Assembly (NCBI GenBank): GCA_964647485.1
Contig: CAZYHV010000004.1
Coordinates: forward strand, 1-64,000
DNA length: 64,000 nucleotides
Reading direction: 5' to 3'
Source: FW021-bin31 sp964647485
Lineage (GTDB): Bacteria; Bacteroidota; Bacteroidia; Chitinophagales; Chitinophagaceae
Positions 33,255 through 42,139 of the stretch are shown one piece after another; positions within the stretch are counted from its first letter, which is position 1, and each line of letters begins with the position of its first letter. A model generated the notes under the pieces. That model had not been told where the DNA came from and searched no databases. It saw only the letters and a program-made list of their open reading frames with translations. A program made the translations under genes and the position numbers.

Positions 33255-35435
33255 TCACCACTTAAATTCAACCGGTACGCCTTCAGGATCATTTTCAAAT
33301 CTGATTAGATAAGTATGCGACCGGGGATCCCAGTTCTTTATCTTCAACTGCTGTACCCCATTTACAAACACCGCTTTGGGCTTTTCCGGCAATAAAACCC
33401 TGGACACATTCGTGGTATGAATCGGGCTTTTGGCAGTATAACTATAAGAATGGGGGCCTCTCTTTTCGTCATAGGTTCTGGAAGCTGCTGCCAGCACCTG
33501 TGGACGTTTTTTATCTTTTATTCGGTCTATATTCAATAATAAATCTTGTTCTCCCGGCTCAACCTGCTTTGAATGAAGTACGGGCAGATGGGGATCATAA
33601 AGATCAATCAAAGTTCCTTTGATCAAAAAAGGCTCCTTACTAACACTCTCTTTCATTACCGCAACAAGGTCATACAGCCCGCGTTTCAAATAAAAATTAT
33701 TCTTAAAAACGAGTTTTCCCGCTTTTGCCTGCTTTTCATATAAGCTTTTCACATGATCCAAAAAGGATTGCATGTTATTTTTCTGAAGTGCAAATTCTTT
33801 AGGATCTTTTCTGAGTATATAAACCCCGCCTTTCCCATATTTATAGAATCCCTGCTCCGCCTTCGGAGGGATGCCCATCTGTTCAAAGAGCTGGTCAGAG
33901 GGACGATCGTAATGATTACCGTTTGTATTCCACCACTCTTTCACAGTCTGAAACGGATCCTGATCCAGGCCACAATAAAGCAAAGCACCTCCTTTTTTCA
34001 CCCATGCTGCAATATATTTATGCGCAACGGAGTTCATCGGCTTCATATTGGAATAGGTCATAATCAACACTTTGGTATCTTTCAAACTCTGTGGATAAGA
34101 CACATTTTCCAGGTGTATGGTCTTTACCGGCACCCCTCTTTTCAAAAGGGGTAACGCCAAACCATAGAAATCGGAAAGTTCCGGATCTTTATACCGGTCA
34201 TGCGTAGGAAAGCGTTGAAACATCAATGAGTTTGACATCAAAATACTTATGCCGGAAGAGCCCGAGACTTTATCTGTCGTTTTCGGCATCTTATTCAAAC
34301 CATTGATCATCACCTGCATCTGAGAAGAATACGACCTCGGAATCTTTTCTTTTTTATCACTATGGGCACTTGTTTTATACCCTCCTTCATAAATCCGTTC
34401 CGGCCAGGGCATTACTTCATAATTGGCAATATCGGGATATAATAATTGCGCCGTAAATGTGGCCTGATAATTCTTTTTATAATCCTTCCAATCTCTGGCT
34501 CTGTCCTCAACGGGATCGGTGAGAAAAAACATCTTCCGTCCGGTAGGGGCCGTCATAGATTCCATCGATCCATATTCCAGAAAAGCCGTTGCAAAGACCC
34601 GTTCCTTCTTCACGCCATTATAGTAATTAGGCTCCCGGGAAGTCCCCGTCCAAATCTGAGCGATATACCCATCTACACAATCCAGAGAGGCCAGGCTGGC
34701 CTCGGGACTGACAATCTGCCATTGTGAATAGTTGATCAGAGAATGTGTAGCTACATAACACTTCACCACTCTCCCTTTTGATTTTCCATACGCCTTCGCA
34801 TAGGTAAAGACCTCTTTCAAGGCATGATAATAAAGCCAATATTTTAATTTATTGGAAAGATAGGTATTTTCAGGTGAGGCATCCTGTGGCCTCCAGTCAA
34901 AGCCATAATATTTTTTCCACGCTTTTTTAAAGGCATCACTATATCCTGCCCGTGCCCAAAATTCCGGCTCCTCCATAAAGATCGCATCAATACCCGCATC
35001 AATCACCCTTTTAACATGTTCTTTTTCTATATATTTCAAATAATTATCGGTAGGCACAATATAAGGAACCATATAACCATGCCATATCGTATCGCCATTC
35101 CTGGTCACCTGTCCTTCGTCGAGATGTTTTTTCCCATCCCATTTCCCCGTAAAGTAATCCTGATATTCTCCCCAGGCAATCCCTGTCATAAACTGCGTCA
35201 TATATCCTTTCTCTCTCCAGGAGTGGACTCTCTTCTCAAAAGAAACCTTATCTGAATGATCAGAAGGGTTGCCTCCCACCCCATAAATGAGTACTGCATC
35301 CGCACGATTATCTATGGTTCCCCGCCACTCACTGGCCGTCTGAAAGGTCGTCTTGACTTCTTGCTTTTTTTGGGCTAAGGTCTTCCCGATGATCCCGAGC
35401 AAACCTAAAACAAGTAGTATTCTTTTTATCTTCAT
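33255..35435 (-). CDS. Unrecognised exported glycoside-hydrolase-like protein
   Basis: A 726-residue protein with a signal peptide (cleavage near TLAQ). I do not recognise a named family. What can be seen: a first half (about 40-400) resembling a TIM barrel of clan GH-A, with the acidic motif DAIFMEEPEFW (Glu155, Glu156, Glu158), the later TDPVEDRARDWKDY, and ANYEVMPWPERIY (Glu340, Glu346) as candidate catalytic pair. A middle segment (about 430-530, TKVLIMTYSNMKPMNSVAHK) looks like a GATase-like/trimerisation domain as in GH42 enzymes. A C-terminal beta-sandwich (VSRVLLPEKPKAVFVNG) follows. It overlaps the GH76 stop codon by 4 bp (ATGA), so the two are translationally coupled. A role in mannan breakdown is likely; linkage unknown. 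Confidence 0.55.
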   Translation of the reverse strand: MKIKRILLVLGLLGIIGKTLAQKKQEVKTTFQTASEWRGTIDNRADAVLIYGVGGNPSDHSDKVSFEKRVHSWREKGYMTQFMTGIAWGEYQDYFTGKWDGKKHLDEGQVTRNGDTIWHGYMVPYIVPTDNYLKYIEKEHVKRVIDAGIDAIFMEEPEFWARAGYSDAFKKAWKKYYGFDWRPQDASPENTYLSNKLKYWLYYHALKEVFTYAKAYGKSKGRVVKCYVATHSLINYSQWQIVSPEASLASLDCVDGYIAQIWTGTSREPNYYNGVKKERVFATAFLEYGSMESMTAPTGRKMFFLTDPVEDRARDWKDYKKNYQATFTAQLLYPDIANYEVMPWPERIYEGGYKTSAHSDKKEKIPRSYSSQMQVMINGLNKMPKTTDKVSGSSGISILMSNSLMFQRFPTHDRYKDPELSDFYGLALPLLKRGVPVKTIHLENVSYPQSLKDTKVLIMTYSNMKPMNSVAHKYIAAWVKKGGALLYCGLDQDPFQTVKEWWNTNGNHYDRPSDQLFEQMGIPPKAEQGFYKYGKGGVYILRKDPKEFALQKNNMQSFLDHVKSLYEKQAKAGKLVFKNNFYLKRGLYDLVAVMKESVSKEPFLIKGTLIDLYDPHLPVLHSKQVEPGEQDLLLNIDRIKDKKRPQVLAAASRTYDEKRGPHSYSYTAKSPIHTTNVSRVLLPEKPKAVFVNGVQQLKIKNWDPRSHTYLIRFENDPEGVPVEFKW

Positions 35436-36886
35436 GATTTATTCTTTACAAGTTCATACTGCGATAATAAGGCATATTCCTTCGCATAGGCAAACATAAA
35501 CATCCCTTCTATTTTCGCCTTACTTCGATCTTCTTTCCATCCTTTTAAGAGATTGACCGGTAAAAATCCTTTGTATAAATAATGCTTATAAGCAAAATCA
35601 AGATTTTTCTGAAAAGATTCAATATAGGCAGATACGCCCTTATATACCGGCCATACATCCATATATCCTTGCAATAAAACGGCATTAAACCAATCATTGA
35701 ACCCACTCACATCATAGGTATAATATCCCCGCACATCTGCTCCTTTTTTAGCAAAATACTGAAAACTTGCATCCGAAAGCTGTTTCACATCAGACAAATA
35801 AACAGGCTGTTGAGTCGCTTCATACAAAAGAGCTCCTCCGGAAAGCATCGTCCCGCTATTGTAACTAATCGGAGATCCCGCAGAGCCTGTTAATGGGCTA
35901 CTCTTACGGTATCTCACTCCATCTACAGTATCATAAGTAGGTTTACAAGGAGAACAGCCGCCCATCATATCATCGTAAAGACCTTCCGGATTAAGTAAAT
36001 GCTCTTTTTCCCAATCATATACCTTTTGGGCAAAAGTGAGATAATAATCCGTTTTTTTTACTATTTTGGAACGACGTGTTTCCTTATCTCTTTGGTCAAT
36101 ATAATGGTGCTTTATCTTCTTTCCTGTTCCGTTATAGAACTGATGAAACCAAGCCAAAGAATTAATCAACGGACCATTGCTACAGGCATGCTTTGTAACA
36201 TAACCGGGGCCCCAGGGGATTCCTCCTATTTCTTCTCCATTTTTGTCTCGACAAGCATCCCATCCATCCAAAACATAGGAGGTCAAATACGTTGCCCGAT
36301 GTAAATATTCACTATCTTTTGTCACTTGAAAGGCTTCTATGTAATTACGAATCAGCCACATTTGATCATCATAGACATTCTGTTTTCCTCTCACATTTGC
36401 ATGCTCTTTTTTATCCGCCCGATTCACTGCATAAATTGTCCATTCTCTTGTTTGTGTAAAAGAAGTTAACTCAAAACCTCCCCGATAATAATCTGCCCCC
36501 TTATAAAGCTTCTTTAATAAATTTACATAATATCTGTAATACTGTTGATACAGTTGCGGCTTTCCCTTTTTCTTCAATGCAATAAGACTTTTAAGTATCG
36601 CTGTAACCGCTTCCATGGAAGAGCCATACATCCATACACTCGCTGTCTCTGAAGATCGTTGTTGGGTATAAGGATTATAATACCTCGCCATCCTCATCCC
36701 TTCTCCAACGAAGTAAGCAGAAATAGCACTGTCAGTCAACTGCATCGCACGTTTTAGGTTTTGTTTCGACAGATCTTCGTTTCTTTGAACAGCAGTTTTT
36801 GCGCAGGAAGCCGATTCACAACCTACATGGAGACTTATAAATAGGAGTAAAAGGCTTTCCAAAAGAAAGTGCATTCTCCTTTTCAT
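35432..36886 (-). CDS. GH76 endo-alpha-1,6-mannanase lipoprotein
   Basis: A GH76 enzyme of about 484 residues from the ATG at 36886, which has an AGAGG ribosome-binding site; the frame opens 27 codons earlier but that part is basic and lacks a signal. The lipoprotein signal ends near Cys23, predicting a surface or periplasmic anchor. The catalytic Asp-Asp pair lies in VYDDQMWLIRNYIEA (Asp173, Asp174). Other family features are VWMYGSSMEAVTAIL, GIPWGPGYVTKHACSNGP and LYDDMMGG. GH76 cuts the alpha-1,6 mannan backbone internally, feeding oligosaccharides to the SusCD pair and the exo-enzymes. First gene of a two-gene operon with its own operator-promoter. Confidence 0.92.
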   Translation of the reverse strand: MKRRMHFLLESLLLLFISLHVGCESASCAKTAVQRNEDLSKQNLKRAMQLTDSAISAYFVGEGMRMARYYNPYTQQRSSETASVWMYGSSMEAVTAILKSLIALKKKGKPQLYQQYYRYYVNLLKKLYKGADYYRGGFELTSFTQTREWTIYAVNRADKKEHANVRGKQNVYDDQMWLIRNYIEAFQVTKDSEYLHRATYLTSYVLDGWDACRDKNGEEIGGIPWGPGYVTKHACSNGPLINSLAWFHQFYNGTGKKIKHHYIDQRDKETRRSKIVKKTDYYLTFAQKVYDWEKEHLLNPEGLYDDMMGGCSPCKPTYDTVDGVRYRKSSPLTGSAGSPISYNSGTMLSGGALLYEATQQPVYLSDVKQLSDASFQYFAKKGADVRGYYTYDVSGFNDWFNAVLLQGYMDVWPVYKGVSAYIESFQKNLDFAYKHYLYKGFLPVNLLKGWKEDRSKAKIEGMFMFAYAKEYALLSQYELVKNKS

Positions 36887-37087
36887 TGGCCTCTGATAGC
36901 AGATCAAACGCCTCCTTTTCTTTCTTTTTTCTCTTTTTACTATCCCCGTCCCTGTAAATATATCCATACTATTAGATCATTTCAAATTCCTGTTTTACTT
37001 TACCCGACATTTACCGTAAAAGATATCGCCACCCATTTTGCTTTGAAGGTCAACTGTTTTAGTTCAGAAATAAAAAGGAAAATTAGC

Positions 37088-37137
37088 TAAATCGTTTTAA
37101 CAAACAAAAATACAATATTCTTATACTTTTCCAAATA
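37088..37137 (-). promoter_or_regulatory. Promoter with LacI-type operator, GH76 operon
   Basis: On the minus strand TTG, 19 bp, then TATTTTTG (37105-37112), a full -33/-7 promoter, followed after 5 bp by TAAAACGATTTA (37088-37099). The operator sequence equals the one before the ROK gene, read in reverse. It overlaps the predicted transcription start of GH76, so repression by LacI is expected. Confidence 0.75.
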
Positions 37138-37177
37138 GGAAAAACACCAATAAAGAAAGCACTCTACACGCCCCTTT

Positions 37178-38218
37178 CTATGGCCAACCTGAAGGGATGT
37201 TTAATGAAGAGTCCGATTTTACCGGTGTTCCAAAGTCCGGCGTTCCATCCTTATTCCATCTAAACCTTTGCATTCGTGGGGATCGATGTCCACCGCAACC
37301 TTGCCCGGGAGCACTATTGGCATGATATAAGATCCAGGATTCCTTTCCATCCGGAGAGGTAAAAAAAGAATTATGTCCCGGAGCATATACACTATTTTTC
37401 TTTGAACCTTTGAAAACCGGTTGAGAAGATTTTTTCCAGGAGTCGGCATCCAATAAATCCTCCTTATTTTCCAGCGTCAACATTCCCAGACAATAATAAT
37501 CCGTCCAACACCCATTGGCCGAATAAATAAGAAAGAGAGCTCCATGATGTTTCAAAATTTCAGGACCTTCGTTGACATAAACATGATCGGGATGTTGACC
37601 GGGTAGCCGGCCGTGCCTTTCCCACTTCTGATCCGGAGACGAAAGCTTCACCCTCTTTCCCGAAAGCGTCCAAGGGTTTTTCATTTTCGCAATATAAATA
37701 TTCTGCTGTACGTTCGTTTCCCCTTTCCATCCACTCCATATCATATACCATTGCTTTTGATATTCAAAAACGGAGGCATCAATTGCCCACTGATCGGAGG
37801 GAGCAGCCACTTTCCCTTTAAAAGTCCACGCTCCCTGCATAGGATCCGTATTTTTATTTTCAACCACATACATCCGATGGTGGTCATTCTGCCCGTCATC
37901 CGCCGCAAAATAGACATACCACTTTCCCCGGATAAAATGAATCTCCGGCGCCCAGATTTCTTTAGAATGTGCTGTATTTTTCGGTGGCGTCCAAATCGTC
38001 TTCTTTTCTGCCGAACGCAGATGAGCCATATTTTTCGTTTTCCACAAGACCAACCTGTTCCCCATTGTCTGCATATAATAATAATACCCGTCATGGTAGA
38101 TAGTCCAAGGGTCGGCTCCTGAAGTTAATAATGGATTGGTGAATGTGCTTTTATTCCCCTGTGCCAAACACACAGAAGCTATAAAAAACGACATCAAGAA
38201 AAAGAGTCCTTTTTTCAT
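37178..38218 (-). CDS. GH43 family glycosidase
   Basis: A 346-residue five-bladed beta-propeller glycosidase with a signal peptide (cleavage near CLAQ). The three acidic residues of family 43 are in place: Asp36 in LLTSGADPWTI, Asp147 in QWAIDASVFEY, and Glu217 in VYVNEGPEILKH. Other typical strings are IWAPEIHFIRGKWYVYFAA and SVYAPGHNSFF. GH43 members mostly remove arabinose, xylose or galactose, so this one may strip non-mannose decorations; that is inference. Last gene of the SusC-SusD-DUF3823-propeller-GH43 run, 9 bp after the propeller gene. Confidence 0.9.
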   Translation of the reverse strand: MKKGLFFLMSFFIASVCLAQGNKSTFTNPLLTSGADPWTIYHDGYYYYMQTMGNRLVLWKTKNMAHLRSAEKKTIWTPPKNTAHSKEIWAPEIHFIRGKWYVYFAADDGQNDHHRMYVVENKNTDPMQGAWTFKGKVAAPSDQWAIDASVFEYQKQWYMIWSGWKGETNVQQNIYIAKMKNPWTLSGKRVKLSSPDQKWERHGRLPGQHPDHVYVNEGPEILKHHGALFLIYSANGCWTDYYCLGMLTLENKEDLLDADSWKKSSQPVFKGSKKNSVYAPGHNSFFTSPDGKESWILYHANSAPGQGCGGHRSPRMQRFRWNKDGTPDFGTPVKSDSSLNIPSGWP

Positions 38219-38227
38219 ATTTTATCT

Positions 38228-39403
38228 TTATTTTTTTAAAATATTTCCATACCGCAATAAGATACTATGTCGCCCATCTGTTTGTTTGACAGAGCTTATG
38301 ATCCCCACCTTATTCGGATCCACTTGAAACAAAGAGGACCATATCGTCTGTGTCCAGTCCTCTGCATAACTTTTTGCAGGACGCCAGGGATTGGAGCCAA
38401 GATACCAATTCTTTCCAAAATCTTCACTTATAGAAAGATTTCCCTTGTTAGAAGTAAGAAGGAGCGTCCCATTTTTTAGTGATAAGACATAAGGCGCTCC
38501 ATTTTGCCCCGGAATAAAATGTCCTACCCCTACCGGCCATTGCACTCCATCCCGACTAACTTTATAGTAAATATCGCAATCTTCCGACCCGCAGACTTCA
38601 TAGACAACGATATACTTCCCATTTTTCATTCTTGTCCATACCGGCATGCCCGGACGTGCCTTGGCATCTCCGGGTGTATACGCCACCCGGATTTCCTTCC
38701 CCCAACTTCTTCCCCGATCGGAAGATATTCTTTCGGAAATAATCTGACTATAGGAAGGTTTTTCGGTAACATGTTTTTCATTGGCATACATGACCGCCAA
38801 CTGTCCATTCGGCAAAAAGCAAAAATGGGGTTCATAAAGTCCTTTATCAGGATGACCTAAGGAGCCGGGTTGCCCCTCATTCGTATCAATTTCACTCCAT
38901 CTTTGCCAGTTTTGTCCCTTATCTGTACTCCGATAGACCAAAAGACGGTAAGACTCTTGCCACCGCACAGAGCGACAAGCCAAAAGCACCGAATGATCAG
39001 GGAGTTCAATAAATGCAGCATTATCCACATCTCTTCCGGGATCTGATATCAAAGCCAAAGCGGTCCAATGTCTTCCTTTATCTGTACTTTCTGCAATCTG
39101 AATAGCTAATCCTCCTTTCGGATCCTTTTTATATCCCTCATTTCTCGATACGGTATAAGCCACCAACCATCTCCCTTCGTTTAGCTTTATTATCCGACCG
39201 TATTCAGCCCCATACTTCCTGTTCTTTTGTTCCGGAGTGTCTTTCTCTTTCCGTTCACGACTCACCCCAATCGTATCCCCCCACTGAATAATAGTATGTT
39301 GGCTTTCAACCTTCTTCTCCATTTTCAATTGCTGGCCAAAAACTTCATTGAGGAACAGAAAGAAAAAGCCCGTCAATAATATTTTTATAATGATTGCTCT
39401 CAA
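38228..39403 (-). CDS. Sialidase-fold (BNR/Asp-box) exported protein
   Basis: A 391-residue protein with a signal peptide (cleavage near VFGQ) and at least five Asp-box repeats: STDKGRHW, STDKGQNW, SSDRGRSW, SRDGVQW and SEDFGKNW. These indicate a six-bladed sialidase-type propeller. Near the N-terminus AEYGRIIKLNEGRW stands where GH33 sialidases have the RIP motif with the first catalytic Arg, so it may not be a true sialidase; an exo-glycosidase of another propeller family is possible. It lies in the SusCD operon of the mannan locus, between DUF3823 and GH43 genes. Confidence 0.8.
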   Translation of the reverse strand: MRAIIIKILLTGFFFLFLNEVFGQQLKMEKKVESQHTIIQWGDTIGVSRERKEKDTPEQKNRKYGAEYGRIIKLNEGRWLVAYTVSRNEGYKKDPKGGLAIQIAESTDKGRHWTALALISDPGRDVDNAAFIELPDHSVLLACRSVRWQESYRLLVYRSTDKGQNWQRWSEIDTNEGQPGSLGHPDKGLYEPHFCFLPNGQLAVMYANEKHVTEKPSYSQIISERISSDRGRSWGKEIRVAYTPGDAKARPGMPVWTRMKNGKYIVVYEVCGSEDCDIYYKVSRDGVQWPVGVGHFIPGQNGAPYVLSLKNGTLLLTSNKGNLSISEDFGKNWYLGSNPWRPAKSYAEDWTQTIWSSLFQVDPNKVGIISSVKQTDGRHSILLRYGNILKK

Positions 39404-39501
39404 TGGGTCTATTTTTGTTTCTTCAAGCTTTTCAAGAAAGCCTTTACAGAGAGAATGTGTCTTCGTTCAAATCAAGGCTAAAATAACGAAAGTTCCGATT
39501 T

Positions 39502-40218
39502 TTATTTAAGCGTTATTTTTTTTATTCTCGAAAACATTCGATCCTCCACATTGGTCATTTTCACGCCTATTCTTGCAAAAATATAATTTTGTGTAGGCAC
39601 CATTTCAGGAACTTTTACATCTAATGCGATATGATTCAGATCAGAGATTTGATTTCCTGCTATAGATTGCGTTGCAATGTTATTATTGTTATCTACAAAT
39701 CGTGTCTTATTAATATACATTGTAACATTTTCTACCGTCTTTGCCTGATCGTCTGTAACAATCTGTTCCAGTTTAAAACTCCCTGATACTGTGCTATCAC
39801 TAATAGAAAATTCCAGATTCCGAATCATATAATAGGGCAACACTTCAATATCCTGTAAGGTATTTCCTTTTACTTCTACAGCCACAGTATCCGATTGGTC
39901 TTTTTGATTAATAGCATCTGAAATAAAGGGTCCTTGACCAGCAGGAAAATCCAATTTATAACTACCATTAAAAAGTTTGGCAGAGAAAGTCCCATCTTGA
40001 TCTACATTAACATTAATAGGCGTTAATTTACCAAATCCGGATTGCCATAATTCAAAATGTACTTGTTGAGAAGCTACCCTTACCGTATCTCCTTTATAGA
40101 GTAAAGCTCCCGTCAATGATGATTTAGGAGCATCATAATTATCTTTCTTACAAGCCGTAAATAAAACAAATGGCAATAGCCAAAATAGCTTTCTATATTT
40201 TCCTTTCATAACTTTCAA
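39502..40218 (-). CDS. DUF3823 lipoprotein (SusE-like surface protein)
   Basis: A 238-residue lipoprotein (signal ending LFTAC) with two beta-sandwich parts: the first at about 35-115 (SLTGALLYKGDTV, DGTFSAKLFNGSYKLDFPAGQGP), a second at about 130-238. This matches DUF3823, found right behind SusD genes in Bacteroidota and thought to be a surface glycan-binding accessory. It follows susD by 12 bp. The N-terminal MKVMKGKYRK leaves open whether the start is the first or second Met. Confidence 0.85.
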   Translation of the reverse strand: MKVMKGKYRKLFWLLPFVLFTACKKDNYDAPKSSLTGALLYKGDTVRVASQQVHFELWQSGFGKLTPINVNVDQDGTFSAKLFNGSYKLDFPAGQGPFISDAINQKDQSDTVAVEVKGNTLQDIEVLPYYMIRNLEFSISDSTVSGSFKLEQIVTDDQAKTVENVTMYINKTRFVDNNNNIATQSIAGNQISDLNHIALDVKVPEMVPTQNYIFARIGVKMTNVEDRMFSRIKKITLK

Positions 40219-40230
40219 TACTTTATATGC

Positions 40231-42120
40231 TTATTGATTCGGGTTTTGTACTAATTTAGGATTATTGGCCAAAGTTCCGTCACCAATGCGTGAATAATAA
40301 TTTCCCAGACGAAATTGATGCGCATTCGTTACTTCGCTAGGTCGAATAATCTTAAAAATCCATTTCCCATTATCCGATTTCCCGGGGTCATAAATTTGAT
40401 ACGGCCAGAGACCATACATCATAGATTTATTTTTTGTCGCTTTGCCAATATTTTGTGTTAATTGTGACGGACTTATATTATGTCCATTCCAGACTTTATC
40501 AGCTAATCGCCAACGCTTCATATCCCAAAGTTCTTGTCCTTCAAAAGCAAATTCCACCCGGCGTTCGTGAACTATTCTATCAAAAGTAATCTGATTGGAA
40601 GTCAAGGGCGTTTTAAACCCGGCCCGAGCACGCACCTTATTCATATACAAAGCGGCGGTATCATTCTTTCCTAGTTCAAAAGCAGCTTCTGCGGCATTGA
40701 GTAGAACTCCTGCGTATCGAGAACGGATCCACCATACTTCACTTCCACTTCCTATCTGACCGGCTCCGGCAGTAGGATCATTATACTTTCGAAGGTAAAA
40801 ACCGGTCTGGGCTGAATGTTCTAATCCATCAATAGGGCCATCTTCTCCCACTACCTGTGTTGGGCTGGATTGTCCCGGTAGAGTCTTCTTCTGTCCAAAT
40901 TGAGCACCTGAAAGTATTGAGCCGTCGGCAAGCTGATATCCTGCCCATATATCCACATCCTGTCCTCTGAATTTAGAGCCTGGTAAAATAAAGGTTCCGG
41001 CTAGTCGAGCGTCTCTATTATCAAAAATATCGCCAATATGATCGTATTTAATCTCATCCCCTGAAGCATCTTTTGTTCCAAAAGGAGCAAAAGTATTATC
41101 CAGTTTCTCAAAAGATTGTGCAAGATTCAATGAAGGGTTCAGCCAACCGGCCCATGACCCTTCTTCCGTAGAAGAATGAGGCTGATTCTGTACAGTAAAT
41201 TGTGTGGTACGGCTTCCCAACAAATAATCTTTAACAAAGATAACCTCAGGATTGTTATTTTTATCCAGAAAGAGATCTGCAAAATTAGTTGCCAAATCCT
41301 CAGGATGTTTCATATACAATGAATATTTGTGGCTGTTAATCAGCTTCTTAGCCGCATCCAATGCAATTCGATAATAATCATCTGCCTTTTCAGAAGGAAT
41401 ACCCACCGCCCCATCAGGAAGAGATACCGACGGGGTATTTGCACCATACTTTGCAATAGAAGCGGCATATAGAGCCGCTTTTGCTTTCATTGCAATAGCA
41501 GCGCCCCAGGTAGCCCTCGATTTAATACTTGGATCGTCCGGCAGATGAACCGCTGCAGAATCCAATTCCCGAATAATAAAATCGTAAACTTCAGATTCTT
41601 TTGCTCTCCTATGTTGCAGATAAGTAGGATCTCCGCTAAAATCATATTCCATAGTATCCAGTAACAAGGGAACGCCTCCCATTCTTTTCACGAATGCAAA
41701 ATAAACATTGGCTCGGAGAAACTGAGCCTCTGCCAAAAAACGTTGTTGATCTGTACTATCTAGCTCAGTAGCTGCCCGATCCCTTTGAATGAACAAATTG
41801 ATGTCACGCACATAACCATAATCCCAGTATCCCCAGGAGCCATAAGCATATGTTTGATTTTTTACTCGTCCATAATCTCCGTTAGAAGAAGGGAACGCTT
41901 CATCAAAATCTGCAAAATTCCCAAATTGTTCCAACTCTTGGTATTCCGGAATACGGTCATACAAGTTGGCTAATGCAGACAAAACCAGCTTTGGATCAGA
42001 AAATACATCTTCTGTTAATAATACCGTGGTAGGATCTTTATCCAGCCAGTCATCCTCCATCTTCTTACAACCAAAAGACAACAACAACAGTAGAATAAAT
42101 ATAAAATAATATCTTTTCAT
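40231..42120 (-). CDS. SusD/RagB lipoprotein of the mannan locus
   Basis: A 629-residue SusD homologue, longer than average. Lipobox LLLSFGC followed by KKMEDDWLDKDPTTVLL. Motifs: FLAEAQFLRANVYFAFVKRMGGVPLL near residue 140 and the C-terminal ITFDRIVHERRVEFAFEGQELWDMKRW. It sits 19 bp after SusC and 12 bp before DUF3823. With SusC it should bind and import large mannan oligosaccharides produced by the GH76 enzyme. Confidence 0.94.
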   Translation of the reverse strand: MKRYYFIFILLLLLSFGCKKMEDDWLDKDPTTVLLTEDVFSDPKLVLSALANLYDRIPEYQELEQFGNFADFDEAFPSSNGDYGRVKNQTYAYGSWGYWDYGYVRDINLFIQRDRAATELDSTDQQRFLAEAQFLRANVYFAFVKRMGGVPLLLDTMEYDFSGDPTYLQHRRAKESEVYDFIIRELDSAAVHLPDDPSIKSRATWGAAIAMKAKAALYAASIAKYGANTPSVSLPDGAVGIPSEKADDYYRIALDAAKKLINSHKYSLYMKHPEDLATNFADLFLDKNNNPEVIFVKDYLLGSRTTQFTVQNQPHSSTEEGSWAGWLNPSLNLAQSFEKLDNTFAPFGTKDASGDEIKYDHIGDIFDNRDARLAGTFILPGSKFRGQDVDIWAGYQLADGSILSGAQFGQKKTLPGQSSPTQVVGEDGPIDGLEHSAQTGFYLRKYNDPTAGAGQIGSGSEVWWIRSRYAGVLLNAAEAAFELGKNDTAALYMNKVRARAGFKTPLTSNQITFDRIVHERRVEFAFEGQELWDMKRWRLADKVWNGHNISPSQLTQNIGKATKNKSMMYGLWPYQIYDPGKSDNGKWIFKIIRPSEVTNAHQFRLGNYYSRIGDGTLANNPKLVQNPNQ

Positions 42121-42139
42121 AAATCTTTTCTTTTAAAAA

